A stretch of DNA of 64,000 nucleotides from Anaeroglomus sp964630775 (GTDB lineage: Bacteria; Planctomycetota; Phycisphaerae; Sedimentisphaerales; Anaerohalosphaeraceae), in contig CAZVYY010000001.1 of assembly GCA_964630775.1 (NCBI GenBank), forward strand, positions 164,086 to 228,085, in the 5' to 3' direction. A program made the translations under genes and the position numbers. Positions 51,114 through 60,921 of the stretch are shown piece after piece. Each line of letters begins with the position of its first letter. Positions within the stretch are counted from its first letter, which is position 1. Below the pieces are notes generated by a model. It worked only from the letters and a program-made list of their open reading frames with translations. It searched no databases and had not been told where the DNA came from.

Positions 51114-53507
51114 TTATTGCTGGATTTGTCCGGCCGGCAGATACCGTGCAATCAACTCTTCGAGTCGGTCTTTATCCACGGGTTTGGACAAGTAATCATC
51201 GCATCCGGCCTGGATGCACAGGTCGCGGTCTCCCTTGAGGGCATTGGCGGTGACAGCAATCACGGGCGTCTTGATACCCTTTTGCCGCAGGGCGCGGGTG
51301 GCTTCAAGACCATTCATCACCGGCATCTGGATATCCATCAGGATAATATCAAATGCGGTTTTTTCAGCGGCTTCAACCGCCTGCTGTCCGTTTTCAGCCA
51401 GCGTAACCTCGTGCCCCATCCGGGAAAGAATCACCTTCATCAGCTGCTGATTGACCGGATTGTCTTCGACCAGAAGAACCGTGGTTTTTACTGCGGGGGT
51501 GTCGGATTTGACTGCCGGCTGGGCATGGAGTTTTTCCACGCGATCATATTTATTCCATTGCGGGGTGTCGGACAGCTTGCCGGAGGCCTCGATGGTCAGG
51601 GTGAAGATGGATCCCACTCCCGGCTGACTGAACACCGTCAGGTCGCCGCCCAGGAGGGTGGATAATTTTCGGGTAATCGCCAGTCCCAGGCCGGTGCCGC
51701 CGTATTTTCGGGTGGTGGAACCCTCGGCCTGAACAAACGCCTCGAAAACAGACTGCTGCTTGTCGGCTGAAATCCCGATGCCGGTATCTTCCACATCAAA
51801 TTGAATATACATTTTGCCGTTTTTCTGCTTCCGGGATACATTCAGATAGACATGACCCTGTTCGGTGAACTTGATGGCGTTATTAATCAGATTGATCAGG
51901 CACTGACGCAGGCGCGTGGGGTCGGTCTGAATCGTCTGCGGCAGTTCCTCACACTGAAGCACGGCCAGTTCAAGGCCTTTTTTGGCCGCCATGGGACGGA
52001 ACATGGACTCCATTTCCTCCAGCATGACATCCAGCGGCGTCTCGATTATTTCAACGGAGAGTTTGCCGGCTTCAATCTTGGACATATCCAGCACATCATT
52101 AATCAGCGACAGCAGGGTTTTACCGCTGTTGCAAATCATATTGACATAGTCACTTTGCTGTTGGGTCAGGGTTTCTTCCATCAGCAGTTCGCCGAAGCCG
52201 AGGATGGCATTCATGGGGGTTCGGATTTCATGGCTCATGGTTGCCAGGAAATCGCTTTTGGCCTTGCTGGCATCCATGGCTTCCTGGGCCAGTTTATTGG
52301 CCTGCTGTGCGGCGGTCTCAAGACGGGCATTGAGATGCTCCATTTCCCGGTTGGCCCGTTCGGCCTGTTCCTTGGCCAGACGAAGCTGCTGTTCGGCGTG
52401 TTTCCGCTCGGTGATATTATTGACCACCACCAGGGCGAGCGTTTTGCCTTCCAGAGCGATCGGGACGGCACTGATTTCGAGGCACAGAGGAGTTCGATGC
52501 TCGTTGATCAGCAGGGTCAGACTGGTTTCCTGTTTTTGAATAGTCAGGCCCTGCACAAGCACCTGATTGAGGACCATTCTAAGCGGACACTGCTTACAGG
52601 CCTTGCCGGCGCCGCAGCCGGCGCTGTCTTCGAGGGCGGAAAGGCAGTTGATAGCATCTCCGGGGCGAAGGTTTACCATGCTGCAGACGTCTTTGCCGAC
52701 CAGGCGGGCAAGGTTTTGGTTGATCTGTCGAACACGCAGGTCCGAATCCAGCAGCAGCATTCCCGTCGGTGCGATATCGATGATCGCCTGAAGGCTTTCC
52801 CGCTGAGAACACAGCTCCTGCTCAAATCGCTTCTGTTCGGTGATATCCTGAACATATTCAAGGACATGGGTCAGCTTGCCATGTTCGTCCCGAATCGGGT
52901 ACCCATAGACATTCAGATATCTGAAATTTCCCTGCGCATCGGTTCTTTGTTTTTCAACCACCACCGATTGACCTGTTTGCCGGACCCGATGTACGGCACA
53001 TTCGGTCTGATCCGGATTGCAGCGCTGAGTCATATTGTGATGATGTTCATAACAGTGACGGCCCAGCGGATCGCCGTTTGCGGATGCGGCTTTGTTGGCC
53101 ATGACGATTTCATAGTTCTGGGCGTCGATGACATAATACGGCTGGGTTAGTGCATCAATGCTGTGCTGCAGAAACCGTTTGGAACTCAGGGTTTTTTTGA
53201 GCAGCTCGACAAAGACCATGCTGACGGCAATCACCAGGAAGATCAGGCCGATTGCCAGCACCAGCCCTTCTTCCACCCAGTTCCAGTACAGAGTCTGATG
53301 GAACGCATCGGTTTCAATGGTGCATAATTTCCCGGCCTCAAGCTGATCCTGCCAGCCGGCAACCTGCCGGGCGAATTCCTGATTTCGATTCCAGCTCCAG
53401 TACATTCCCAGAGCACAAAAAATGGATACAAACAAAACCAGGGCCATGATGCTGAAGGCCACTGTTCTGCGATTTTCAAACCTGGAATCGGACTTTTTCA
53501 TAATCAA
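51114..53507 (-). CDS. Hybrid sensor histidine kinase
   Basis: This 797-residue membrane kinase has two membrane helices (about residues 17-35 and 78-97), two PAS domains, a coiled coil, the HisKA domain (H-box SHEIRTPMN, His at about 425), the HATPase domain (NLINNAIKF, DTGIGIS, GGTGLGLAI) and a receiver domain with the acceptor Asp in ILMDIQMPVMNG. The PAS parts are rich in Cys and His (CYEHHHNMTQRCNPDQTEC, CGAGKACKQC), which may bind metal or sense redox. The signal and the target are unknown; no HPt protein or separate regulator is next to it. A start at 53501 is also possible. Confidence 0.92.
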   Translation of the reverse strand: MIMKKSDSRFENRRTVAFSIMALVLFVSIFCALGMYWSWNRNQEFARQVAGWQDQLEAGKLCTIETDAFHQTLYWNWVEEGLVLAIGLIFLVIAVSMVFVELLKKTLSSKRFLQHSIDALTQPYYVIDAQNYEIVMANKAASANGDPLGRHCYEHHHNMTQRCNPDQTECAVHRVRQTGQSVVVEKQRTDAQGNFRYLNVYGYPIRDEHGKLTHVLEYVQDITEQKRFEQELCSQRESLQAIIDIAPTGMLLLDSDLRVRQINQNLARLVGKDVCSMVNLRPGDAINCLSALEDSAGCGAGKACKQCPLRMVLNQVLVQGLTIQKQETSLTLLINEHRTPLCLEISAVPIALEGKTLALVVVNNITERKHAEQQLRLAKEQAERANREMEHLNARLETAAQQANKLAQEAMDASKAKSDFLATMSHEIRTPMNAILGFGELLMEETLTQQQSDYVNMICNSGKTLLSLINDVLDMSKIEAGKLSVEIIETPLDVMLEEMESMFRPMAAKKGLELAVLQCEELPQTIQTDPTRLRQCLINLINNAIKFTEQGHVYLNVSRKQKNGKMYIQFDVEDTGIGISADKQQSVFEAFVQAEGSTTRKYGGTGLGLAITRKLSTLLGGDLTVFSQPGVGSIFTLTIEASGKLSDTPQWNKYDRVEKLHAQPAVKSDTPAVKTTVLLVEDNPVNQQLMKVILSRMGHEVTLAENGQQAVEAAEKTAFDIILMDIQMPVMNGLEATRALRQKGIKTPVIAVTANALKGDRDLCIQAGCDDYLSKPVDKDRLEELIARYLPAGQIQQ

Positions 53508-53770
53508 TCCTTGTTCGACTCAATTATCGATCTGTTCTGGTTCCATACCCAGCAACAGAAATCCTGTCCGAACAGATATCCGGACAACAATGTTTCGGCT
53601 ATTTCAGGGCGATAATTAATAGGTGCGGATGGGTTTATGCGGCAGAACCGTTATTTTTGCCGGTGCCATGCGTCATCGGCAGTAACGCCACGAAGAATTG
53701 ATTTGCGGCGTCCGATAATCTTCTGCGTGATGGGCAATGAAATAAATCGGAGTATTCTGGTATTGGAGAC

Positions 53771-55969
53771 CTATCGCCGCTTTTTGGTTTGTTTTTTGAG
53801 GAATTTTTCCGGACGGAACCGGCGCCCTCGCGGCTCTTCAATCAGCGGTTCAGCGGGGGCGACAAATAACTGGCGGCCGGCGACATTGACGGTCACGATA
53901 CGGACACGGATGGGCTGTCCCAGATGGATGCTTTTGCCGGAATGTCGTCCGATAACCGCCTGGGCTTTTTCGTTGTAGCGCCACTCGTCCAGACCGAGGT
54001 CGCCCGGCTCGATCAGCCCTTCGATGCCGAACTTGACACACTGAACAAAGACGCCGAAATTCGTCAGCCCGGAAACGACACAATCCATTTCGTCGCCGAT
54101 TTTCTTGCTGAGCATCTGGAGAATCAAAACGGTTTTCAGTTCGTGTTCGGCATCGGCTGCCTGGACTTCGGTGTAAGAAATATGTCTGCCGATTTCCAGC
54201 AGTTCGGCTTCGGTCAGGACATCTTCAAGGCCGATTTTGGCCAATTGCCCTTTGACATACAGATCAATCAGGCGGTGAATCATCAGGTCTGCATAACGGC
54301 GGATGGGGCTGGTGAAATGGCAATAGTGCCGGTCGGCCAGGGCAAAGTGGCCGATATTCAGCGGCGAATACTCCGCTTTCTGCATGCTGCGGAGAATATA
54401 CATATTGACGGCGTAGGACAGCGAGGTATCCTTGACCGAGGCCAGCAGGTCCTGAATGGCGGTCCGATCCAGGTGCCGCGGGACGCGAATGCCGCAGAGC
54501 TTGACAAAACGGCTGATATTTTTGGTGCTGACGGCATCGGGGTCGGGATGGATGCGCCGCATGAAGGGTATTCCAAACCGGTCCAGTGCCGAGGCGACCG
54601 CGACATTGGCTTCCACCATGAACATCTCGATGATGGTGTGCGGGTAACTGTTATCGGCGGGATGGGCATCGACGACCCGGCCGGCCTGGTCGAGAACCAG
54701 TTCCGTCTCGGGCAGGTCCAGGTGAATCATGCCGTTTTTGTCGCGACGGACCTCGATGGCACGGGCGAGAATTTCCATATCCTTGAGCAGAGCCGTAACT
54801 TCGCCGGGAAAGCCCTCGGCTTTGCCTTTGAGAATATGGTCGGCCTGGTCGTAGGTTAATCTGGCCCGCGAACAGATGATGCTGTTGGCAAATTCCGTCC
54901 CGAGGATTTTACCCTGCGGGTCGTAATGGATATAGACGCTTTTGGCAAAGCGTTTCTGTCCGGGCTGAAGGCTGCAAATTCCATTGCTCAGGACTTCCGG
55001 CAGCATGGGGATAACCCGGCCTGGCAGATAGACGCTGTTGCCGCGGAGGCGGGCTTCCTGATCCAGGGGGGAATTAAGCGGGATAAAGGCAGCCACATCC
55101 GCGATATGGACCCCCAGCACCCAGTTGCCTTCGCTGTCTTTGCGCAGGCTGATGGCGTCGTCGAAATCCCTGGCGTCCGGGGGGTCAATGGTGATGATAA
55201 CCTCGCCGGTGATATCGTCCCGGTCGGAGGCGGTGTCGGGATTATAGTCCTGGGCGGCCTGATGGGCCTGCTGTCGGCATTCCTCGGGGAATTCATAGGG
55301 CAGGCCGTACTGGGCGATGATAGCGTTGATTTCGGTGTCGTAATGTCCGGCACGGCCGAGCACCTGGACGATGGCACCCTGGGCATACATGTCGTTGCGG
55401 CGGGGATAGCTGACGATTTCGACGATAACCTTGTCGTTTTCGCGGGCCTGGCTGGAGTCGGCATCCTGGACAAGGATGGGGGGATTGAAGCCTTTGCCTT
55501 CCGGGGTGACATACCAGCCGCCGCCGTTGGCTTTGCGGAGCAGACCCACGAAGCGATTGTTGCCGCGTTCAATAATTTCGGTGATGATGCCGGAATAGCG
55601 GCTCTGGCCGCGGAAATTGCGTTTGACCACTTTGGCCGCGACGGTGTCGCCGTTCATGGCACCGGCGGTCTCATCCGGCGGCACAAATAAATCTCCGTGG
55701 GCGTTGGGTTCGAGGGGGACGATGAATCCGAAGCCGCGCTCGTTGGCGCGGAAGGTGCCGATGATTTTGTTGCTCATCGCCGGCAGGCTGACATTGCGCT
55801 GGGCGTCGATGACCACCTGGCCCTGCAGCCGCAGGTCATTCAATGCGTTTTGAAACAGGGAGTATTCCGACGGTCCATAGCCCATCGCATCGGCCAGCTT
55901 GGCCGGGCTGATCGGTTTATAGTCCCGTCTGGACAGAACCCGCAAGATTTGTCGTTTGAGTAATTCCAA
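53771..55969 (-). CDS. rnr: Ribonuclease R
   Basis: This 3'-5' exoribonuclease degrades structured RNA. N-terminal helix-turn-helix and cold-shock-like OB domains are followed by the RNB catalytic domain (signature TIDPPDARDFDDAISL, FTSPIRRYADLMIHR) and a C-terminal S1 domain (GDEMDCVVSGLTNFGVFVQ) with a basic tail. The length of 732 residues is typical. It lies beside rpsT on the same strand. Confidence 0.94.
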   Translation of the reverse strand: MELLKRQILRVLSRRDYKPISPAKLADAMGYGPSEYSLFQNALNDLRLQGQVVIDAQRNVSLPAMSNKIIGTFRANERGFGFIVPLEPNAHGDLFVPPDETAGAMNGDTVAAKVVKRNFRGQSRYSGIITEIIERGNNRFVGLLRKANGGGWYVTPEGKGFNPPILVQDADSSQARENDKVIVEIVSYPRRNDMYAQGAIVQVLGRAGHYDTEINAIIAQYGLPYEFPEECRQQAHQAAQDYNPDTASDRDDITGEVIITIDPPDARDFDDAISLRKDSEGNWVLGVHIADVAAFIPLNSPLDQEARLRGNSVYLPGRVIPMLPEVLSNGICSLQPGQKRFAKSVYIHYDPQGKILGTEFANSIICSRARLTYDQADHILKGKAEGFPGEVTALLKDMEILARAIEVRRDKNGMIHLDLPETELVLDQAGRVVDAHPADNSYPHTIIEMFMVEANVAVASALDRFGIPFMRRIHPDPDAVSTKNISRFVKLCGIRVPRHLDRTAIQDLLASVKDTSLSYAVNMYILRSMQKAEYSPLNIGHFALADRHYCHFTSPIRRYADLMIHRLIDLYVKGQLAKIGLEDVLTEAELLEIGRHISYTEVQAADAEHELKTVLILQMLSKKIGDEMDCVVSGLTNFGVFVQCVKFGIEGLIEPGDLGLDEWRYNEKAQAVIGRHSGKSIHLGQPIRVRIVTVNVAGRQLFVAPAEPLIEEPRGRRFRPEKFLKKQTKKRR

Positions 55970-56071
55970 AAAGATCGCTTCTGATTGAAATTATGCTGTC
56001 AGGACACACGCCGCACAAGGTATCGCCCGTCGGAAGAGCTTACGTTATCATGTTCACGGTACTGCAAATAC

Positions 56072-56112
56072 AAAAGGCGTCCGGCCGAACAGATATCGAC
56101 CGGAACGCCTTA
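56072..56112 (-). terminator. Terminator after rpsT
   Basis: On the minus strand AAGGCG-TTCCGG pairs with CCGGA-CGCCTT (one bulged base), followed by TTGTATT. It lies 20 bases after the rpsT stop. Confidence 0.6.
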
Positions 56113-56132
56113 ATTTGTGCAAAAGATTGTTC

Positions 56133-56426
56133 CTAAGCGGCGGAGGTGGACCCAGTTCCCCTGGTCTTGAGGCTGTTGAGCCTCTTGGCCATACGGGACT
56201 TGATCCGCGACGCCGTATTCTTATGCATAGTACTGGTGCTGGCAATCTGGTCCAGTTTTTTGGTCAGCAGCGTATATTCCTGCTGAGCCTTGTCAAGATT
56301 GCCATCATCAATTGCCGTCAGAAAACGCTTGGTAAAGGTCTTCAACATGCTCTTGCGAGCACGGTTGATCGTGCGCTGTTTGGCGTTCTGACGAACACGT
56401 TTTTTGGCTGATAACGAATGAGCCAC
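56133..56426 (-). CDS. rpsT: 30S ribosomal protein S20
   Basis: This 97-residue basic protein binds 16S rRNA early in 30S assembly. It begins MAHSLSAKKRVRQNAKQRTI, typical for S20, and ends after ASTSTMHKNTASRIKSRMAKRLNSLK. GAACAGGAGAAAAACGTGG covers the start. It is monocistronic or joined to the TPR gene upstream. Confidence 0.96.
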   Translation of the reverse strand: MAHSLSAKKRVRQNAKQRTINRARKSMLKTFTKRFLTAIDDGNLDKAQQEYTLLTKKLDQIASTSTMHKNTASRIKSRMAKRLNSLKTRGTGSTSAA

Positions 56427-56516
56427 GTTTTTCTCCTGTTCACTTACCGTTATTCAAACTCTTACACTGAGAGGTTGGGTCTTCTCGACAAACTATGTCG
56501 ATTATCGTCTTCAGAA

Positions 56517-57926
56517 TCAGCTATTATGCGCAGAAGACCGCAATTTGTCAATACGCTGACTGACGTCTTTGTAAGAAAAGTCGGTTTGAGCCAGCTTTCG
56601 GTAGAGTTCGAGGGCCATTTCGGTTTTATTAGATGCTTCGTAAGCCCTTGCCATATTGTATCTTATGTCTTTTCCGATGGGACTGTCCGGGGTGGTGCAT
56701 TCTTTTAAGGCCTGCGAAAAAATATCGACCGCATCGTCGTTCCAGCCTTTCAGGAGAAAGCAAACGCCCATTTTATCCATCGCCGCGACGCGCAAACGCG
56801 GATCATTGCGGGCTTCCTGGAACAGAGGAATGGCTTTGTCAAACTGCTGGGACTTGAGCAGGCAGCGTCCATATTCATACTTGAACCGCAGGTCGGTCGG
56901 GTAATTGTCCACGCACTGCTGGTAATAAACCTGCTCTTTTTGTTCCAATTGTTGGTTAAGCTGGGCGATCTGGTCTTTGGGGTTCTCATTGGGTAAGGCA
57001 ATAGTGCCTTCATGAACCTTGCGAATCAGGGTGCGAAGAGCCTTGATTTCCAGCTCCATCAGTTTTTTGCGAAAGATGAAGTCTTTGGTTTTTTCGTAGC
57101 TTTCTTTGAGCAGATGCTCGGCCTCCACCATGGCAGGCTTGGTTTCCAAATCCACCAGTGCCTCCGCTAATTGCAGGATGTTGGTGGTGGAAGTGGGTGC
57201 CTGCTGATATTGACGACGAGCCTCTATTGCAATCCGGTGTTTGGCGTTTTCACTTTTGATGACATTTTCCTGGGACTGCAATTGTTCCTGATGTTCTCTG
57301 TCGTTAATCGACTCTCGGAACGTGGTGGTCTTGCCGTATTTACCTTTTTCCATGGTCATACTGGCCGACAAATCCCGTAATTCATCCTTGAGGGCATCAT
57401 CTTCGGGCTTTAGAGCGATAGCCGCCTGGCAGGCATTGACTGCTTCGGTGAAACGCCCCAGTTTTTTGTAGCTGTCTTTCAGGAGTATATAGGTCTTAAA
57501 TGAGGGCTTTGCACTGGCCCGATTGGCATCAAAAATAAGCTGTGCAATCCATTCGGCGGTTCGGGTGAATCCCCCTTCGGTCGCAGCGGTCAGCATTTTC
57601 TCCGCATATCCGATATTGTCGGGATCTTTGGCCAGCAGATATTCAGCGTTAAAGAGCTGATCGGTGGGGTTTTTTCCGCCGACCCGCTTAATCAGGTCCA
57701 TCATGGACGGTTTTTTACCGCCTTTGCCCTGACGGACAAGGGCCAGTTTCCGCAGGCGGGCATGGCCGTCTTCGAGGGCATCCGGAGACAGCTTCAGGCC
57801 TTCCATGTATAAGTCTATGGCGTAATCGAAGTTATCGGTGGCCGCCACTTCCTCGGCGCGGGTGAAAAAAGCTCTTGCCTTTTCAAGACCCGCATCTAAT
57901 GTGTCATCATAGTGTTCGATGCGCAA
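56517..57926 (-). CDS. TPR protein of unknown function
   Basis: This 469-residue cytoplasmic protein is almost all helices, with TPR pairs at about residues 15-55, 150-195 and 340-460, and a long charged coiled coil at about 195-320. The start is a TTG at 57926 (LRIEHYDDTLDAGLEKAR); GAAAGAGG directly abuts it. It lies upstream of rpsT on the same strand, with 90 bases between. A housekeeping scaffold role is likely but not shown. Confidence 0.65.
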   Translation of the reverse strand: MRIEHYDDTLDAGLEKARAFFTRAEEVAATDNFDYAIDLYMEGLKLSPDALEDGHARLRKLALVRQGKGGKKPSMMDLIKRVGGKNPTDQLFNAEYLLAKDPDNIGYAEKMLTAATEGGFTRTAEWIAQLIFDANRASAKPSFKTYILLKDSYKKLGRFTEAVNACQAAIALKPEDDALKDELRDLSASMTMEKGKYGKTTTFRESINDREHQEQLQSQENVIKSENAKHRIAIEARRQYQQAPTSTTNILQLAEALVDLETKPAMVEAEHLLKESYEKTKDFIFRKKLMELEIKALRTLIRKVHEGTIALPNENPKDQIAQLNQQLEQKEQVYYQQCVDNYPTDLRFKYEYGRCLLKSQQFDKAIPLFQEARNDPRLRVAAMDKMGVCFLLKGWNDDAVDIFSQALKECTTPDSPIGKDIRYNMARAYEASNKTEMALELYRKLAQTDFSYKDVSQRIDKLRSSAHNS

Positions 57927-57996
57927 CCTCTTTCTAATCTGGATGTTAAAGCTAATATCTTATCGGCCCAAACGGGTATTTGTCAACAATAAATGC

Positions 57997-58025
57997 TTGT
58001 TGATTTGACCCCAATATGATATAAA
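57997..58025 (+). promoter_or_regulatory. glyA promoter
   Basis: TTGTTG (57997-58002) and TATAAA (58020-58025) are 17 bases apart. The ATG follows 34 bases later after GAAAGGAAAACCTAA. Confidence 0.65.
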
Positions 58026-58058
58026 GCCGTTTTACTCATTATTGAAAGGAAAACCTAA

Positions 58059-59306
58059 ATGTTATCGGCAATCGCAAAAACAGACCCCAAGGTCTATGAG
58101 CTGATTATCGGCGAAAAGCAGCGGCAGGAAAACTGCATCCGCCTGATTCCGTCGGAAAATTATGTCTCGCAGGCGGTGATGGACGCGACCGGCTCCTGCT
58201 TTACCAATAAATATGCCGAAGGCTACCCCGGCAAACGCTATTATGAAGGCCAGCAGTTCACCGACCAGGTGGAAAATCTGGCGATTGACCGGGCCAAGCA
58301 GGTCTTTGGGGCGGATGGCGCCAATGTGCAGCCGCATTCGGGCTCGTTTGCCAATATGGCGGCCTATTGTGCTCTTGCCGCACCCGGCGAGACAATTATG
58401 GGCTTAGCCCTGCCTCATGGCGGCCATCTGACTCACGGCTGGAAGGTCAGCTATACCGGCAAATTCTTCAACTCCGTCCAGTACGAACTGGACCCCGCCA
58501 CCGGCCGGCTGGATTATAATAAGATTGCCGACTTAGCCAAACAGCACAAGCCGAAAATCATTATCTCCGGCTCCAGCGCCTACCCGCGGGCCATTGATTT
58601 CAAGGCCTTTGACGAAATTGCCAAATCGGTCGGCGCTTTCCATGTTTCCGATATCGCCCATATCGCGGGTCTGGTAGCCGGCGGGGCCCATCAAAGTCCC
58701 ATTCCATTTGCAGATGTGGTGACGACCACGACGCACAAATCGCTTCGCGGTCCGCGCGGCGGGATGATTCTGTTCAAAGAGCAGCACGCTGCCGCCGTCA
58801 ATAAGGCGGTCTTCCCCGGCCTGCAAGGCGGCCCGCATATTCATACGATTTCGGCCCTGGCTGTCTGCCTCGGTGAGGCATTGACACCGGCATTCAAGGC
58901 GTACGCGGCTCAGATTGTCGCCAATGCCAAGAAGCTGGCCGAAAAACTGATGGAATACGGCTTCAACTTAGTCAGCGGCGGAACGGATAACCACTTGATT
59001 CTGATTGACTTACGCAATAAAAACCTGTCGGGTAAACCGCTGGCCAAGGCGCTGGATCGGGCACATCTGGAATGCAATTATAACTCGGTGCCGGGTGATA
59101 CGGCCCCGCCGTTTAATCCCAGCGGTCTGCGTCTGGGAACGCCTGCGACGACGACCCGCGGGATGAAAGAGCCTCAGATGGAACGGATTGCCGGGTGGAT
59201 TAAGACGGTGGCCGAAAATATCGACAACGAAACGGTCATCAAGAAAGTCGCCGCCGAAGTCGATGCCCTGTGCAAGCAGTTTCCTGTCAAGGAAGCATTT
59301 GTCTAA
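58059..59306 (+). CDS. glyA: Serine hydroxymethyltransferase
   Basis: This PLP enzyme interconverts serine and glycine while loading tetrahydrofolate. Signatures are LIPSENYVSQAVMDATGSCFTNKYAEGYPGKRYY at the start, DIAHIAGLVAGG, TTTTHKSLRGPRGG (the PLP lysine), and HLILIDLRNKNLSG near the end. The length of 415 residues is normal. A terminator follows; the next gene on the other strand, sdaA, also works on serine. Confidence 0.96.
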   Translation: MLSAIAKTDPKVYELIIGEKQRQENCIRLIPSENYVSQAVMDATGSCFTNKYAEGYPGKRYYEGQQFTDQVENLAIDRAKQVFGADGANVQPHSGSFANMAAYCALAAPGETIMGLALPHGGHLTHGWKVSYTGKFFNSVQYELDPATGRLDYNKIADLAKQHKPKIIISGSSAYPRAIDFKAFDEIAKSVGAFHVSDIAHIAGLVAGGAHQSPIPFADVVTTTTHKSLRGPRGGMILFKEQHAAAVNKAVFPGLQGGPHIHTISALAVCLGEALTPAFKAYAAQIVANAKKLAEKLMEYGFNLVSGGTDNHLILIDLRNKNLSGKPLAKALDRAHLECNYNSVPGDTAPPFNPSGLRLGTPATTTRGMKEPQMERIAGWIKTVAENIDNETVIKKVAAEVDALCKQFPVKEAFV

Positions 59307-59333
59307 GCGATTACGACAGATTTAGAAATGATA

Positions 59334-59362
59334 AAGGCAAGCCGAAGGGTTTGCCTTTTTTG
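59334..59362 (+). terminator. Terminator after glyA
   Basis: AAGGCAAGCC-GAAG-GGTTTGCCTT is a 10-bp stem (one G-U pair) followed by a run of T. It lies 27 bases after the glyA stop. Confidence 0.85.
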
Positions 59363-59392
59363 TTGTATAAACCCGAATCGAAATCACAGGGA

Positions 59393-60604
59393 TTACATTT
59401 TTCGCCGAATGCGGGCCAGGCCGCCGAGGGCGGTTTCTTTATAATCGGACTGCAGATCCAGGCCGGTCTTTTTCATTACCTCGACGACTTCATCAAAACT
59501 GATGCGGTGCCGTCCATCGGTGGCAAGGGCATACGAGGCACATTCCACCGCCCGCATGGCCGCGACGGCGTTGCGTTCGATGCAGGGAATCTGAACCAGG
59601 CCGTTGATGGGGTCGCAGGTCAGGCCGAGCATGTGTTCCAGGGCCATTTCCGCAGCATATTCGATCTGCTCGGGCGTGCCGTCGAGCAACTGCGTCGCGG
59701 CCGCTGCGGCCATCGCACAGGCGGTACCCACTTCGCCCTGACAGCCGATTTCGGCTCCGCTGATGGAGGCACGTTTGGCCACAGACGAGCCGAACACGCC
59801 TGCGGTTGCTAATGCCTGCAGGATGATGCGCGTCGGGAGGCGATAATGCTTTTCAAAATAATACAAGACCGCCGGCACGATTCCGCAGGAACCGCAAGTC
59901 GGGGCCGTTACGACCGTATGGCCTGCGGCATTTTCTTCCGAAACCGCCAGGGCATACGCCGCCAGCAAATTCAAGTCCCGCTGAATGCCCACCCGTTCAT
60001 TGGCACAGGCCATCATGGCCGGAGCCCGTCGGGCCAGATTCAATCCGCCCGGCAATATTGACTCTTCCGGCATCAATCCCCGGCCTATCGCATCACACAT
60101 CGTTTTCCAGGTGGCGCGCAGGTAGTCCCATAGTTCAACTCCTTCGTGCTGGTCGGCGAATTGCCAGATAGGCTGATGCTCCGCCCGGCACCAGGCCAGC
60201 ACGTCCTCGATGCCGGAAACCGGATAATCCGGATATGTCACATCCAGCGGCTCGCCGTCTTGGTCGGCCAAGTCTCCGCCGCCAATGCTGTAGAAAAGCT
60301 GTTCGGCCAGTATTTTGCCGTTTTGGTCGAGGGCTTTGAGCCGCAGGCCGCAGGGATGATGGGGCAGAAAGACATCCGGCCGCCAGATAAGCTCAAAAGT
60401 CCAGCCCCCAAAGACGGCTTCGAGTGCCTTATCGGTCAGGTGGCCTTTGCCGGTGGCGGCCAGGCTGCCATACAGTTCCGCCTGAATCCGCGATACATCA
60501 TGGGGCAGGCTGTCTTTGAACCGCAGGGCGGCATTTTTGGGCCCCATGCTGTGGGAACTGGAAGGGCCGATGCCGGCCTTATAGAGTTGTCGAATAGATT
60601 TCAT
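59393..60604 (-). CDS. sdaA: L-serine dehydratase, single-chain
   Basis: This iron-sulfur enzyme turns serine into pyruvate and ammonia. It is the one-chain form (403 residues) with the beta part first (GIGPSSSHSMGPKNAALRF) and the alpha part second. Cluster cysteines are in TCGSCGIVPAV and LTCDPINGLVQIPCIERN. It is convergent to glyA, with a terminator between, so serine is made or recycled on one side and broken down on the other. Confidence 0.94.
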   Translation of the reverse strand: MKSIRQLYKAGIGPSSSHSMGPKNAALRFKDSLPHDVSRIQAELYGSLAATGKGHLTDKALEAVFGGWTFELIWRPDVFLPHHPCGLRLKALDQNGKILAEQLFYSIGGGDLADQDGEPLDVTYPDYPVSGIEDVLAWCRAEHQPIWQFADQHEGVELWDYLRATWKTMCDAIGRGLMPEESILPGGLNLARRAPAMMACANERVGIQRDLNLLAAYALAVSEENAAGHTVVTAPTCGSCGIVPAVLYYFEKHYRLPTRIILQALATAGVFGSSVAKRASISGAEIGCQGEVGTACAMAAAAATQLLDGTPEQIEYAAEMALEHMLGLTCDPINGLVQIPCIERNAVAAMRAVECASYALATDGRHRISFDEVVEVMKKTGLDLQSDYKETALGGLARIRRKM

Positions 60605-60750
60605 ATTATCCCTGGCGAGTTTTGGATTTACTCTGGAATTTCACCTAATCATTGTTTACTGGAATTACTGTACCTGCTGTGGACGAGTCTGTCAATCTGC
60701 GATCCAAGTTGAGATTTTTTTGAATGTTCCTGGCGGGTCGTCCTTCTTTC

Positions 60751-60778
60751 TGGACAGTATTGTATTGAATGATATAAT
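60751..60778 (+). promoter_or_regulatory. Promoter before the Gfo/Idh-like gene
   Basis: TGGACA (60751-60756) and TATAAT (60773-60778) are 16 bases apart, about 140 bases before the ATG at 60922. The 60605-60921 stretch holds no other feature I can support. Confidence 0.5.
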
Positions 60779-60921
60779 ACGATCACTTCGGCAGGTTGGC
60801 AATATCGGCTTGTTATGGTGAAGGTATATCTTGTAATCAGGAAATGAATTCAGGGCAGTCGCTGGGGCTGACAGAAGGTTCATAATCACGAACCCTCTCC
60901 GGTCTGTATCGAACGGTTATT

